Part shown: positions 15,580-22,139 of the stretch, in pieces
Position numbering within the stretch: position 1 is the first letter of the stretch
Layout: each line of letters opens with the position of its first letter
DNA from: an uncultured Lachnospiraceae bacterium
Lineage (GTDB): Bacteria > Bacillota > Clostridia > Lachnospirales > Lachnospiraceae
Assembly (NCBI GenBank): GCA_910588815.1
Contig: CAJUQY010000026.1
Coordinates: 3,596 to 40,387, forward strand
DNA length: 36,792 nucleotides
Direction of reading: 5' to 3'
Notes under the pieces: model-generated
Databases searched by the model: none
Seen by the model: the letters and a program-made list of their open reading frames with translations, nothing else
What the model was told of the DNA's origin: nothing
Program-made: the position numbers and the translations under genes

Positions 15580-16221
15580 ATGAAAATGCTTAAGAAAAAA
15601 AATGAAGTTCCGGAAAAGAAATGGCCCACCATACGCAGCATGCTTTTTAAGCGGTATTCCGAAGGATACACCTTTTATCAGATAGAGAAGGAAGGCGGAA
15701 AGCCCGGCCGGAAAACGATCTCCGTTTACACCGGAGATTATTATTTTCTCCCGGAAGCAGCCCCGTCCCGAGTCCGTTTGCGGGTGCTTTACAGCCTGCT
15801 TCTCCTGGCTTCGGCCGGACTTTTTCTGTTCTGCGGCACCCGTTCCACCCCTTTCAACATTGCCCGGTACACGGCTCTGCTCCAGCTTCCCGCAATCTTT
15901 CTGTTTATCTATACGCTGATCGTGCTTTTTTATTATATCATTGCGCCGAAGCAGATGACGCTCTATGACTACCGGGCCACCTCCCTCCGGCTCCAGAGAT
16001 GCTGCCTTTTCCTGATGGGATTTCTGCTCCTCTGTGCGGCCGCCTCTGTTCTGTACCTGTGTTTCACCGGCTTCCGGATGGCCTCTGCCACTCTTCTGTG
16101 CGCGGCGGGCACCCTGTTCGGCGCTGCCTTCATAAATATTTTATACCGCATTGAGAAAAAGCTGCCCTATGAAAAGGAAAAAAGCCGGGACAAACCTCCC
16201 GAAAACGCCATGAAATGCTGA
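15580..16221 (+). CDS. Unknown four-helix membrane protein
   Basis: 213 residues, no family recognised. A basic soluble N-terminus of about 65 residues contains RYSEGYTFYQIEKEGGKPGRKTI. Four hydrophobic segments follow: LYSLLLLASAGLFLFCG, LLQLPAIFLFIYTLIVLFYY, LFLMGFLLLCAAASVLYLC, and LLCAAGTLFGAAFINILY. The C-terminal tail is charged. AAAAGGAG precedes the ATG by 7 nt. It is divergent from the HTH gene and followed by a GC-rich foldable stretch. Function cannot be stated. Confidence 0.75.
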   Translation: MKMLKKKNEVPEKKWPTIRSMLFKRYSEGYTFYQIEKEGGKPGRKTISVYTGDYYFLPEAAPSRVRLRVLYSLLLLASAGLFLFCGTRSTPFNIARYTALLQLPAIFLFIYTLIVLFYYIIAPKQMTLYDYRATSLRLQRCCLFLMGFLLLCAAASVLYLCFTGFRMASATLLCAAGTLFGAAFINILYRIEKKLPYEKEKSRDKPPENAMKC

Positions 16222-16239
16222 GCAAACCGAAACCGTGCA

Positions 16240-16385
16240 GAGGAGCAGCGGCTAACTTCCCCGCGTGAGGCGCATACCGCAAAGCGGCCAGCTGCCCCGT
16301 GCGCCCCTGCCAATCGAGCAGGGAAGGCTCCTCTTCCCCTGCTCCCTGCGCCGGGTACGGGCTGCTTATGCTGCATTCTCCTTCT
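16240..16385. other. GC-rich foldable intergenic segment, possible structured RNA
   Basis: No gene is credible here. The plus strand can form GGCGCA (16269-16274) with TGCGCC (16300-16305) around an inner CCGC-AAA-GCGG hairpin (16277-16287). A stronger hairpin with an 11-bp arm at 16316-16326 and its complement at 16333-16344 (one bulged C) follows. GGAGCAGC near 16242 may close the whole with GCTGC...TCTCC near 16380. It resembles no RNA family I know, and either strand could be the transcript. Confidence 0.35.
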
Positions 16386-16401
16386 CCGCACCTGTGTGCA
16401 C

Positions 16402-16444
16402 AAAAAAACACCGTCCCCAATGACATTTCATCAAAGACAGTGCT
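16402..16444 (-). terminator. Terminator of tRNA-Lys
   Basis: Minus strand CACTGTC pairs with GACGGTG (one G-U) around a loop that contains its own ATGA/TCAT pairing, followed by seven T. It begins about 6 nt after the tRNA 3' end. Confidence 0.75.
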
Positions 16445-16448
16445 TTCG

Positions 16449-16521
16449 TGCGCCGCCAGGGGCTCGAACCCTGGACACCCTGATTAAGAGTCAGGTGCTC
16501 TACCAACTGAGCTAGCAGCGC
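16449..16521 (-). tRNA. tRNA-Lys (anticodon CUU)
   Basis: A 73-nt cloverleaf on the minus strand. The acceptor GCGCTGC pairs with GCGGCGC (one U-G), with discriminator A. The D arm is GCTC...GAGC, the anticodon stem CCTGA/TCAGG has loop CTCTTAA (anticodon CTT, reading AAG), and the T stem CAGGG/CCCTG has loop TTCGAGC. CCA is not encoded and must be added after transcription. It is a single-gene unit with its own promoter and terminator. Confidence 0.97.
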
Positions 16522-16528
16522 ATTTTTT

Positions 16529-16573
16529 CCGTGCCCTCCAGATGCTTGTTTAAAACTCGCTTCGTGGGCACGG
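16529..16573 (-). promoter_or_regulatory. Hairpin at the 5' end of the pre-tRNA-Lys leader
   Basis: CCGTGCCC and GGGCACGG form a perfect 8-bp stem with a 29-nt loop. The 5' arm starts at the predicted transcription start (about 16572) and the 3' arm ends 7 nt before the mature tRNA. It has no U tract on the tRNA strand, so it is not a terminator. It could guide RNase P processing or protect the precursor. Confidence 0.5.
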
Positions 16574-16578
16574 ACATT

Positions 16579-16650
16579 ATTATATCTCAATATTTTCATA
16601 AATGCAAGCATTTTTTTATGTTTTTTTTATTTTTTTTCTTTTTTCTCCAT
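16579..16650 (-). promoter_or_regulatory. tRNA-Lys promoter with A-tract UP element
   Basis: Minus strand -35 TTGCAT (16602-16607), 17-nt spacer, perfect -10 TATAAT (16579-16584). Directly upstream, 16611-16650 is almost pure A on this strand, as expected of an UP element that boosts stable-RNA promoters. Confidence 0.75.
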
Positions 16651-16663
16651 TCCCCTTTTGCTT

Positions 16664-16822
16664 TTACTTACAGGACGAACAGCCTTTGTTTAATAACTCT
16701 TCAATTTCCTTTAAGCATTTCTGAATTTTTAAGGCTTTCCGGTTTAAGTCCTGTTTATCGCAAAAGCATCTGGACAGCTTTTCCTGCATCGTCATTTTCC
16801 GCTTCAATCTGACTGCTCCCAT
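16664..16822 (-). CDS. Putative 52-residue Cys-rich small protein
   Basis: A minus-strand ORF between trmB and tRNA-Lys, starting ATG at 16822 and ending TAA at 16664. It is basic and helix-prone, with cysteines at 19, 21, 36, 48 and 51; the C-terminus is IEELLNKGCSSCK, and a CxC lies at 19-21. A near-perfect promoter (16839-16868) points at it, but the leader would be only about 10 nt and the ribosome binding site is weak (AGGTAAGA). Internal ATGs at residues 10 and 12 are alternatives. It could be a real small protein or a chance ORF in an RNA leader. No family is recognised. Confidence 0.4.
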   Translation of the reverse strand: MGAVRLKRKMTMQEKLSRCFCDKQDLNRKALKIQKCLKEIEELLNKGCSSCK

Positions 16823-16838
16823 CCGTGTTCTTACCTAT

Positions 16839-16868
16839 ATTATATTCATGGGCATACTTATTTGCCAA
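16839..16868 (-). promoter_or_regulatory. Promoter upstream of the small ORF
   Basis: Minus strand -35 TTGGCA (16863-16868, one mismatch), 18-nt spacer, perfect -10 TATAAT (16839-16844). It starts 23 nt after the trmB stop and could also feed transcripts into tRNA-Lys. Confidence 0.6.
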
Positions 16869-16890
16869 ATAATTTCCTGTTTAAACGTCT

Positions 16891-17550
16891 TCAGCGGCTT
16901 CCGTCCCATCCGTGAAAAGCGACCAGTTTGCAGATGGCCTGTCCCCGCCCGGAAAACTTCTGTTCATACTCTGTCATTACATTTTCCCGGCAAAGCTCCT
17001 CGTCGCCGTGAAGGTCAAAGGTGGATATAAGAACCGTCCAACCGCCCGCTTCCACGGATTCCAGGGAATATTCAAACAAATCCCTGTTGTCCGTCTTGAA
17101 TTCCAGCAGGCCGCCCTCTCTCAGGATGCCCTCATATCGTTTTAAAAATACCGGCGAAGTCAGCCGCCGCTTCGCGTGGCGCGCCTTGGGCCAGGGATCA
17201 GAAAAATTCAAATAGATCCGCTCCACTTCCCCTGGCGCAAACATGGCCTCCAGCGCTTCCGCAGGGACATTCAAAAAGCGCAGGTTGGGAATTTCCGGCA
17301 TATCGTCCAGCTTTTGAACCGCCCGGATCAGCACACTGGCATACATTTCCACGCCAATGTAATTAATATCCGGATGGAGAAGAGCCAGCTCCAGGAGAAA
17401 TTTCCCCTTCCCCATACCGATCTCCATATGGATCGGATTCTCATTTCCGAAAACAACCCTCCACGCCCCCCTATGTGCTTCCGGCTCCGCCTCCACATAT
17501 CTGCTTTCCGCCAAAGCCTCTCTGGCGCCCCTTACATTTCTCAGTCTCAT
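16891..17550 (-). CDS. trmB: tRNA (guanine-N7)-methyltransferase
   Basis: Methylates G46 of tRNA with S-adenosylmethionine. The 219 residues match the family. The SAM-binding region is IHMEIGMGKGKFLLELA, and IGVEMYASVL follows. The family signature NFSDPWPKARHAKRRLT is intact and is followed by FKTDNRDLFEYSLE. The ATG at 17550 (MRLRNVRGAREAL) is chosen over an upstream in-frame start at 17652 because GAGGG lies about 9 nt before it and homologues begin there. It is divergent from the carboxypeptidase gene. Confidence 0.93.
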   Translation of the reverse strand: MRLRNVRGAREALAESRYVEAEPEAHRGAWRVVFGNENPIHMEIGMGKGKFLLELALLHPDINYIGVEMYASVLIRAVQKLDDMPEIPNLRFLNVPAEALEAMFAPGEVERIYLNFSDPWPKARHAKRRLTSPVFLKRYEGILREGGLLEFKTDNRDLFEYSLESVEAGGWTVLISTFDLHGDEELCRENVMTEYEQKFSGRGQAICKLVAFHGWDGSR

Positions 17551-17636
17551 TCTCTGTAATTCCCTCTCTTTTTTCTTGTTTTTTGGCCTTCTCCCCCCAC
17601 TTTCAGCAAAAAACACCGGAATATTTGGGGTTTTAC

Positions 17637-17665
17637 TTGCCACAACGGGCATTTTCCATTATAAT
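17637..17665 (+). promoter_or_regulatory. Promoter of the D-Ala-D-Ala carboxypeptidase gene
   Basis: -35 TTGCCA (17637-17642, one mismatch), 17-nt spacer, perfect -10 TATAAT (17660-17665). The leader is about 45 nt. Confidence 0.7.
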
Positions 17666-17717
17666 AAATGCAATTAACAGTTAGTTTCATAATACTACTA
17701 AAGGAGTCATTGATCCG

Positions 17718-19304
17718 ATGAAGAAATTGTCACGGGTATTTTGTCTGTTCCTTGGGGCTTTATACCTTTTATCTGCTCTGTGCAGTCAGGTGATTCTGGC
17801 TGCCGGAGAAACTGCTGCCGGAGAAACCACTCCCGGCGAACCAGCCGTCCAGCCGTCCAGCCTGGCCGAATGGCCTGCCGGGCCTGCCCTGGAGGCAGAA
17901 GCCGGCCTTCTGATGGATGCCAAGACCGGAACCGTCCTTTTTGAAAAAAACGGGGACGAGCAGCTTTACCCGGCCAGCATTACCAAGCTGATGACCGCTC
18001 TTTTAGTCCTGGAAAATGTCCCCCTGTCAGACGTGGTGACCTTTTCCTATGAGGCCGCCACCAGCATTGAATACGATTCCAGCAATATCGCAGTCACCGA
18101 CGGGGAACAGCTGACCGTCGAACAGTGCATGTATGCCCTTCTTCTTCATTCTGCCAACGAGGTAGCCAACGGCCTGGCCGAGCACGTAGCCGGAAGCATG
18201 GATGCCTTTGCCGAAATGATGAACAACCGGGCCCGCCAGCTTGGCTGCACCAACACCCATTTCGTCAACGCCCATGGCCTTCACAACGAGACCCATTACT
18301 CTTCCTGCCATGACATGGCCCTGATCATGAGGGAGCTTTGTCACAACGAGGCCTTCATCCGGCTCTCTTCTGCCGAAAAATATACCATCGACCCCACCAA
18401 TAAGCAGCCGGAAGCCCGATATCTGCATCAGACCCACAAGATGCTTGTTCAGTCAGAATACACCTATGAGGGCACTGTAACCGGAAAAAACGGTTACACT
18501 CCCGAAGCGGGAAACACGCTGGTGACCTACGCTGTCCGCGGAGATATGGAGCTGATCGCCGTTTCTATGAAATCCAATTGGAAGCATTACTCCGATTCCA
18601 TCACCATGTTCGATTACGGCTTTGACAACTTCACCTCCCACAATATGGCCAATACACAGATTGACGCCCTGTCGGGACTGGATTTTCTGTCTGCCTCCCA
18701 GAGCATTTTTGACACCTCGGCCGCTGATTTTAAACTGTCTGACGACGGCTGGGCCATTCTTCCAAAGGATGTCCCCGTCTCTTCCCTGGAGAGCCGCCTG
18801 TCCTTAAACACAGACACCCCTCAAGGCGCCTTTGCGGACATTACCTACTCCTGGCAAGGCGTCCCTCTGGGCTATGGCTCCCTGCTTTTGGCAGATGACG
18901 GAAGCGAGCACTTCGATTTTGCCGCCCATTCTCCAAAAGCGGAAAACTCCGGTGACAGCGTGAAAACGGAAACCGGTGACAACAATATAAAAACGGAAAA
19001 AGCCGATGACGGGAAAGCCGACGGTGAAAAGCCCGGGCTCCTAACCTCCGTCGGCAATTTCCTCTCCGGGATCTTTTCCAAAATCTCCGACAATCCCTGG
19101 CTCCTGGCATGGGCCGCGGGCGGCGTCCTGGTTTTCGTCCTGCTGATCCTGCTGATCCGGAAGCTCCGCAGTCTGTGGAAGCGCCGGCCGCCCAAGAACC
19201 CTATGCTAGTCCGGGCAAAACAGGCCAAAAAGGATTTCCGCCGCAGATACCGAAAACGCCACAAACGGTTCCGCAGGGAAAGCGAGACCATGGAACGCAG
19301 ATAG
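17718..19304 (+). CDS. D-alanyl-D-alanine carboxypeptidase (DacF/PBP5 type)
   Basis: A penicillin-binding serine peptidase (S11) that trims the terminal D-Ala from peptidoglycan stem peptides outside the membrane. A signal peptide covers about residues 1-29. The catalytic motifs are SITK (Ser87-Lys90), SAN (145-147), and a third motif that reads GKNGYT (Lys257-Asn258-Gly259) instead of the classical KTG. A linker rich in Lys/Asp/Gly precedes a C-terminal membrane helix (WAAGGVLVFVLLILLIRKL) and a strongly basic tail, so anchoring is by a transmembrane helix rather than an amphipathic one. AAAGGAG lies 11 nt before the ATG, slightly long. The terminator overlaps the end of the convergent exonuclease gene. 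Confidence 0.9.
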   Translation: MKKLSRVFCLFLGALYLLSALCSQVILAAGETAAGETTPGEPAVQPSSLAEWPAGPALEAEAGLLMDAKTGTVLFEKNGDEQLYPASITKLMTALLVLENVPLSDVVTFSYEAATSIEYDSSNIAVTDGEQLTVEQCMYALLLHSANEVANGLAEHVAGSMDAFAEMMNNRARQLGCTNTHFVNAHGLHNETHYSSCHDMALIMRELCHNEAFIRLSSAEKYTIDPTNKQPEARYLHQTHKMLVQSEYTYEGTVTGKNGYTPEAGNTLVTYAVRGDMELIAVSMKSNWKHYSDSITMFDYGFDNFTSHNMANTQIDALSGLDFLSASQSIFDTSAADFKLSDDGWAILPKDVPVSSLESRLSLNTDTPQGAFADITYSWQGVPLGYGSLLLADDGSEHFDFAAHSPKAENSGDSVKTETGDNNIKTEKADDGKADGEKPGLLTSVGNFLSGIFSKISDNPWLLAWAAGGVLVFVLLILLIRKLRSLWKRRPPKNPMLVRAKQAKKDFRRRYRKRHKRFRRESETMERR

Positions 19305-19311
19305 AACCTTG

Positions 19312-19370
19312 GCGTACAAAAGCAAGGCTGTTCAGCCGGAAGCCTCCCTCCTTGCTTTTGTGCGCTTTTT
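19312..19370 (+). terminator. Terminator shared by convergent genes, inside the exonuclease 3' end
   Basis: A 16-bp stem (19312-19327 with 19350-19365, one T-G pair) followed by TTTTT on the plus strand. The downstream arm is made of the last codons of the minus-strand exonuclease gene (stop at 19332). Confidence 0.85.
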
Positions 19371-20291
19371 CTTTTCTAATTCTTTCCTCTTCAGGCGGAC
19401 TTCCTCCGCCTCCGCCTCAGAAATCAGCTTCAAGGTCTTGACGGCAAACACGCCGCCCTTCTCCGCCTTCTTTAACCGCAGCTTTCCCTTCATATATCCA
19501 TGATCCGGACAGTAGGCCAGACAGAGATAATTTCTGCCCCCCGCCGGAAACCAGCGGAGCTTTTTCCTGAGGCTCCTTCCGCAGAGATAACATTTTGTGG
19601 AAACCACCCCCCGGTCTTCCATCACATGCTCCCTGGTTGCAAAGACCCGGGAAACATCCTTGGCATACCGGTCAAAGACCATATGAAGCTCTTCCTCTTT
19701 TTTCTCCGGCAGGCGAAAATAATCCACGGACAGATACTGCCCCACCGCATCCATATCCATCTTTTCCATGATTTTCGCCGTGTACAGCGTATCGTCAAGG
19801 GCTCTGTGAAAGGGAATATCCTCCTCAATCTCCAGATATTCCACCGCATCCTTCAGGGAACGGCGGCTTTTCCCGTCGTCATAGAGAAGGCTGAACAGTT
19901 TCTGCACGTCATAGTACAAAAGCGGCTTCTTCATGGGATTCTCCACCCGAAAGTATTTCAAGTTCCGCTGGAGCTCCGTCAAATCCATCGAGCCCCAGGT
20001 GCACATCACATAATCCTCCCCGCACCATGCAAAGAAGTCCTGTATGACCTCTTTAAAACTCCTGGCGGCACGAAGCTCCTTCATGTCCATCTGCAGAATT
20101 TCTTTTGTCTTATAATGAAGCTGCCGGTACACCTCCGGCCGGATCATTTCCTGAAAACGGCTGCGGACCGACAGTTCCACGTCCAGCTTCACCGCCCCGA
20201 TCTCAATGATTTCAAAAGGAAGCCCGAACCGTTCCCCGGCTTTTCCCCTGGGGCTCTGATTCCATTCCAGATCCAACACAATATAATCCAC
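19332..20291 (-). CDS. DEDDh-type 3'-5' exonuclease with C-terminal zinc-ribbon-like motif
   Basis: 319 residues. The exonuclease fold (RNase T / DNA polymerase epsilon-subunit type, KapD-like) occupies about residues 1-180. DLEWN gives the first Asp and Glu, TWGSMDLTELQRNL gives the second Asp, and FHRALDDTLYTAKI gives the H and last D of a DEDDh site. The C-terminal part has CYLC and CLAYCPDH, which look like a small metal-binding ribbon. The start is a GTG at 20291 with AAGGAGG 9 nt before it; a longer ATG start at 20408 would overlap the metK promoter. Substrate (RNA or DNA) is not evident. Confidence 0.82.
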   Translation of the reverse strand: MDYIVLDLEWNQSPRGKAGERFGLPFEIIEIGAVKLDVELSVRSRFQEMIRPEVYRQLHYKTKEILQMDMKELRAARSFKEVIQDFFAWCGEDYVMCTWGSMDLTELQRNLKYFRVENPMKKPLLYYDVQKLFSLLYDDGKSRRSLKDAVEYLEIEEDIPFHRALDDTLYTAKIMEKMDMDAVGQYLSVDYFRLPEKKEEELHMVFDRYAKDVSRVFATREHVMEDRGVVSTKCYLCGRSLRKKLRWFPAGGRNYLCLAYCPDHGYMKGKLRLKKAEKGGVFAVKTLKLISEAEAEEVRLKRKELEKKKRTKARREASG

Positions 20292-20401
20292 GCCCGGACA
20301 CCTCCTTCCCTTTCTCTCTGTTGTCCGTCCATTTTTCATTCTACCATAACAGGAGCTATTACGCAATTTAAAAGGACTGTCAAAATCCCGGTGAAAAGTA
20401 C

Positions 20402-20430
20402 TTGACATAACACATAAATAGTGCCATTAT
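20402..20430 (+). promoter_or_regulatory. Promoter of metK
   Basis: Perfect -35 TTGACA (20402-20407) with CATTAT at 17 nt (20425-20430) or the overlapping TATATA. The transcript would begin just before the SAM riboswitch. Confidence 0.6.
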
Positions 20431-20479
20431 ATAGATTAAGGCGTATGCCTTTTACAATTATATAAAAGTCCGCAATTCC

Positions 20480-20573
20480 CTTATTCAGAGTGGTGGAGGT
20501 ACATAGGATCTGTGAAGCCACGGCAACCCCCTTTCGGGAAGGTGCCAACCTGAGCGAGATATCGAACAATAAG
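20480..20573 (+). ncRNA. SAM-I (S-box) riboswitch
   Basis: The leader of metK has the S-box pattern. P1 is CTTATT (20480-20485) with AATAAG (20568-20573). Inside it come CAGAGTGGTGGAGG, GAAGCCACGGCAACC, GGTGCCAACCTGAGCGA and GATATCGAACAAT, matching the conserved core. SAM binding normally favours the downstream terminator and switches metK off, giving feedback on SAM synthetase. Confidence 0.93.
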
Positions 20574-20594
20574 AGGATGAGATACGAATATATC

Positions 20595-20618
20595 AAAGTC
20601 CGCTTATGGCGGACTTTT
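20595..20618 (+). terminator. Riboswitch terminator of the metK leader
   Basis: A perfect 9-bp stem AAAGTCCGC (20595-20603) / GCGGACTTT (20609-20617) with loop TTATG, followed by a short T-rich run. The same AAAGTCCGC also occurs at 20465-20473, before P1. Confidence 0.85.
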
Positions 20619-20643
20619 CTTATGCACAGAGCTGTACAGAGGA

Positions 20644-20669
20644 ACCGTGCCGCTTGAGCGGCGCACGGT
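20644..20669 (+). promoter_or_regulatory. Second hairpin just before the metK ribosome binding site
   Basis: ACCGTGC (20644-20650) pairs with GCACGGT (20663-20669), and CGC/GCG extends it past a 2-nt bulge. It ends 11 nt before the ribosome binding site AGGAG. It has no U tract. It may tune translation or stabilise the processed mRNA. Confidence 0.45.
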
Positions 20670-20692
20670 CCGGAAAAGAAAGGAGAAATTTT

Positions 20693-21880
20693 ATGGAAAA
20701 GTACCTGTTTACCTCCGAGTCGGTGACGGAGGGCCATCCCGACAAAATGTGCGATGCCATCTCTGACGCCATCATGGACGCCATGCTGGAGCAGGATCCC
20801 ATGAGCCGGGTCGCCTGTGAAACCTGCTGCAACACCGGTTTTGTCATGGTCATGGGCGAGATCACAACCAAGGCTTACGTGGATATTCAGAAGATTGTCC
20901 GGGATACAGTTCTGGAAATCGGCTATAATAAGTCTGAATACGGCTTTGACGGCAATACCTGTGCCGTTATGGTCGCCATTGACGAGCAGTCCACAGACAT
21001 AGCCATGGGCGTGGACAAAGCTCTGGAAGCCAAAGAAAATCAGATGTCCGACGAGGAGATCGAAGCCATCGGCGCCGGCGACCAGGGCATGATGTTCGGC
21101 TATGCCACCAACGAGACGGAGGAGTATATGCCTTATCCCATCGCCCTGGCCCACAAGCTGGTCAAGCAGCTCACGAAGGTCCGCAAGGACGGCGTTCTCC
21201 CCTATCTGCGGCCCGACGGAAAGAGCCAGGTGACGGTAGAGTATGACGAGAACGGCAAGCCCATCCACCTCAACGCGGTGGTGCTCTCCACACAGCATGA
21301 CCCGGATGTGGCCCAGGAACAGATCCACCGCGACATCAAAAAATATGTGTTTGACCCGGTGCTTCCCGCCGAGCTGGTAAATGATAAGACCAAATTCTTT
21401 ATCAATCCCACCGGACGGTTTGTGATCGGCGGCCCCCACGGCGACAGCGGCCTCACGGGACGGAAAATCATCGTCGACACTTACGGCGGCTATGCGAGAC
21501 ACGGCGGCGGTGCGTTCTCCGGGAAAGACTGCACCAAGGTGGACCGTTCCGCAGCCTATGCGGCCCGCTATGTGGCAAAGAACCTGGTGGCCGCCGGCCT
21601 GGCCGACAAGTGCGAGATCCAGCTTTCCTATGCAATCGGCGTGGCACAGCCCACCTCGGTCATGGTGGATACCTTCGGAACCGGGAAGCTTCCCGATCAG
21701 AAGCTGATAAACATCATCCGTGAAAATTTTGATCTCAGGCCCGCCGGGATCATCAAGATGCTGGACCTCAGAAAACCCATCTACAAGCAGACGGCCGCCT
21801 ACGGACATTTCGGAAGAAATGACCTGGATCTTTCCTGGGAACGCCTTGATAAAGTAGAGGTTTTAAAAAAATATCTGTAG
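20693..21880 (+). CDS. metK: S-adenosylmethionine synthetase
   Basis: Makes S-adenosylmethionine from methionine and ATP. The 395 residues match the family exactly. Signatures are TSESVTEGHPDKMCD at the N-terminus, GAGDQGMMFGYA in the middle, and GGGAFSGKDCTKVDRSAAY near residue 265. The start MEKYLF at 20693 has AGGAG 7 nt upstream; a longer frame that begins inside the riboswitch terminator is not used. Expression is controlled by the SAM-I riboswitch. The transcript ends at the hairpin at 21897. Confidence 0.97.
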   Translation: MEKYLFTSESVTEGHPDKMCDAISDAIMDAMLEQDPMSRVACETCCNTGFVMVMGEITTKAYVDIQKIVRDTVLEIGYNKSEYGFDGNTCAVMVAIDEQSTDIAMGVDKALEAKENQMSDEEIEAIGAGDQGMMFGYATNETEEYMPYPIALAHKLVKQLTKVRKDGVLPYLRPDGKSQVTVEYDENGKPIHLNAVVLSTQHDPDVAQEQIHRDIKKYVFDPVLPAELVNDKTKFFINPTGRFVIGGPHGDSGLTGRKIIVDTYGGYARHGGGAFSGKDCTKVDRSAAYAARYVAKNLVAAGLADKCEIQLSYAIGVAQPTSVMVDTFGTGKLPDQKLINIIRENFDLRPAGIIKMLDLRKPIYKQTAAYGHFGRNDLDLSWERLDKVEVLKKYL

Positions 21881-21896
21881 AATCCCTCTGAAAACA

Positions 21897-21940
21897 GCCT
21901 CCGCCGATGCATGGCTTTTGCGTCGGCGGAGGCTTTCCTT
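21897..21940 (+). terminator. Terminator of metK
   Basis: GCCTCCGCCGA (21897-21907) pairs with TCGGCGGAGGC (21923-21933). Four inner pairs (one U-G) extend the stem to 15 bp, followed by TTTCCTTATT. Confidence 0.85.
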
Positions 21941-22012
21941 ATTCTGATTTCACAGAAATAGGTATTCTTCTTGTTTCACCGAATGTCCACTCCCTTTAAA
22001 TCGTAAAATAGA

Positions 22013-22041
22013 TTGTAAAAAACCCCGGGTTCCTGTATAAT
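22013..22041 (+). promoter_or_regulatory. Promoter of the receiver-GGDEF gene
   Basis: -35 TTGTAA (22013-22018), 17-nt spacer, perfect -10 TATAAT (22036-22041). The leader is about 90 nt, with no recognised c-di-GMP riboswitch. Confidence 0.65.
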
Positions 22042-22139
22042 GTGGATGTGCGCGCTGGTTTTTTCACTGAAACAGCAACACAGCAAAAGAGAAATTGTCA
22101 TAAGGACAGCTTGAGTAAACATTCGTAGGGAGTAGAGTC

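Noticed and set aside
16130..16426. Minus-strand 98-codon ORF across the GC-rich segment
   Set aside because: It overlaps the 3' end of the membrane-protein gene and the tRNA terminator, with no ribosome binding site or family match.
16366..16611. Minus-strand 81-codon ORF reading LLAQLVEHLTLNQGVQGSS
   Set aside because: This is the translation of the tRNA-Lys gene, a known artefact.
20336..21808. 490-codon minus-strand ORF
   Set aside because: Entirely antisense to metK, its riboswitch and promoter; shadow of biased codon use.
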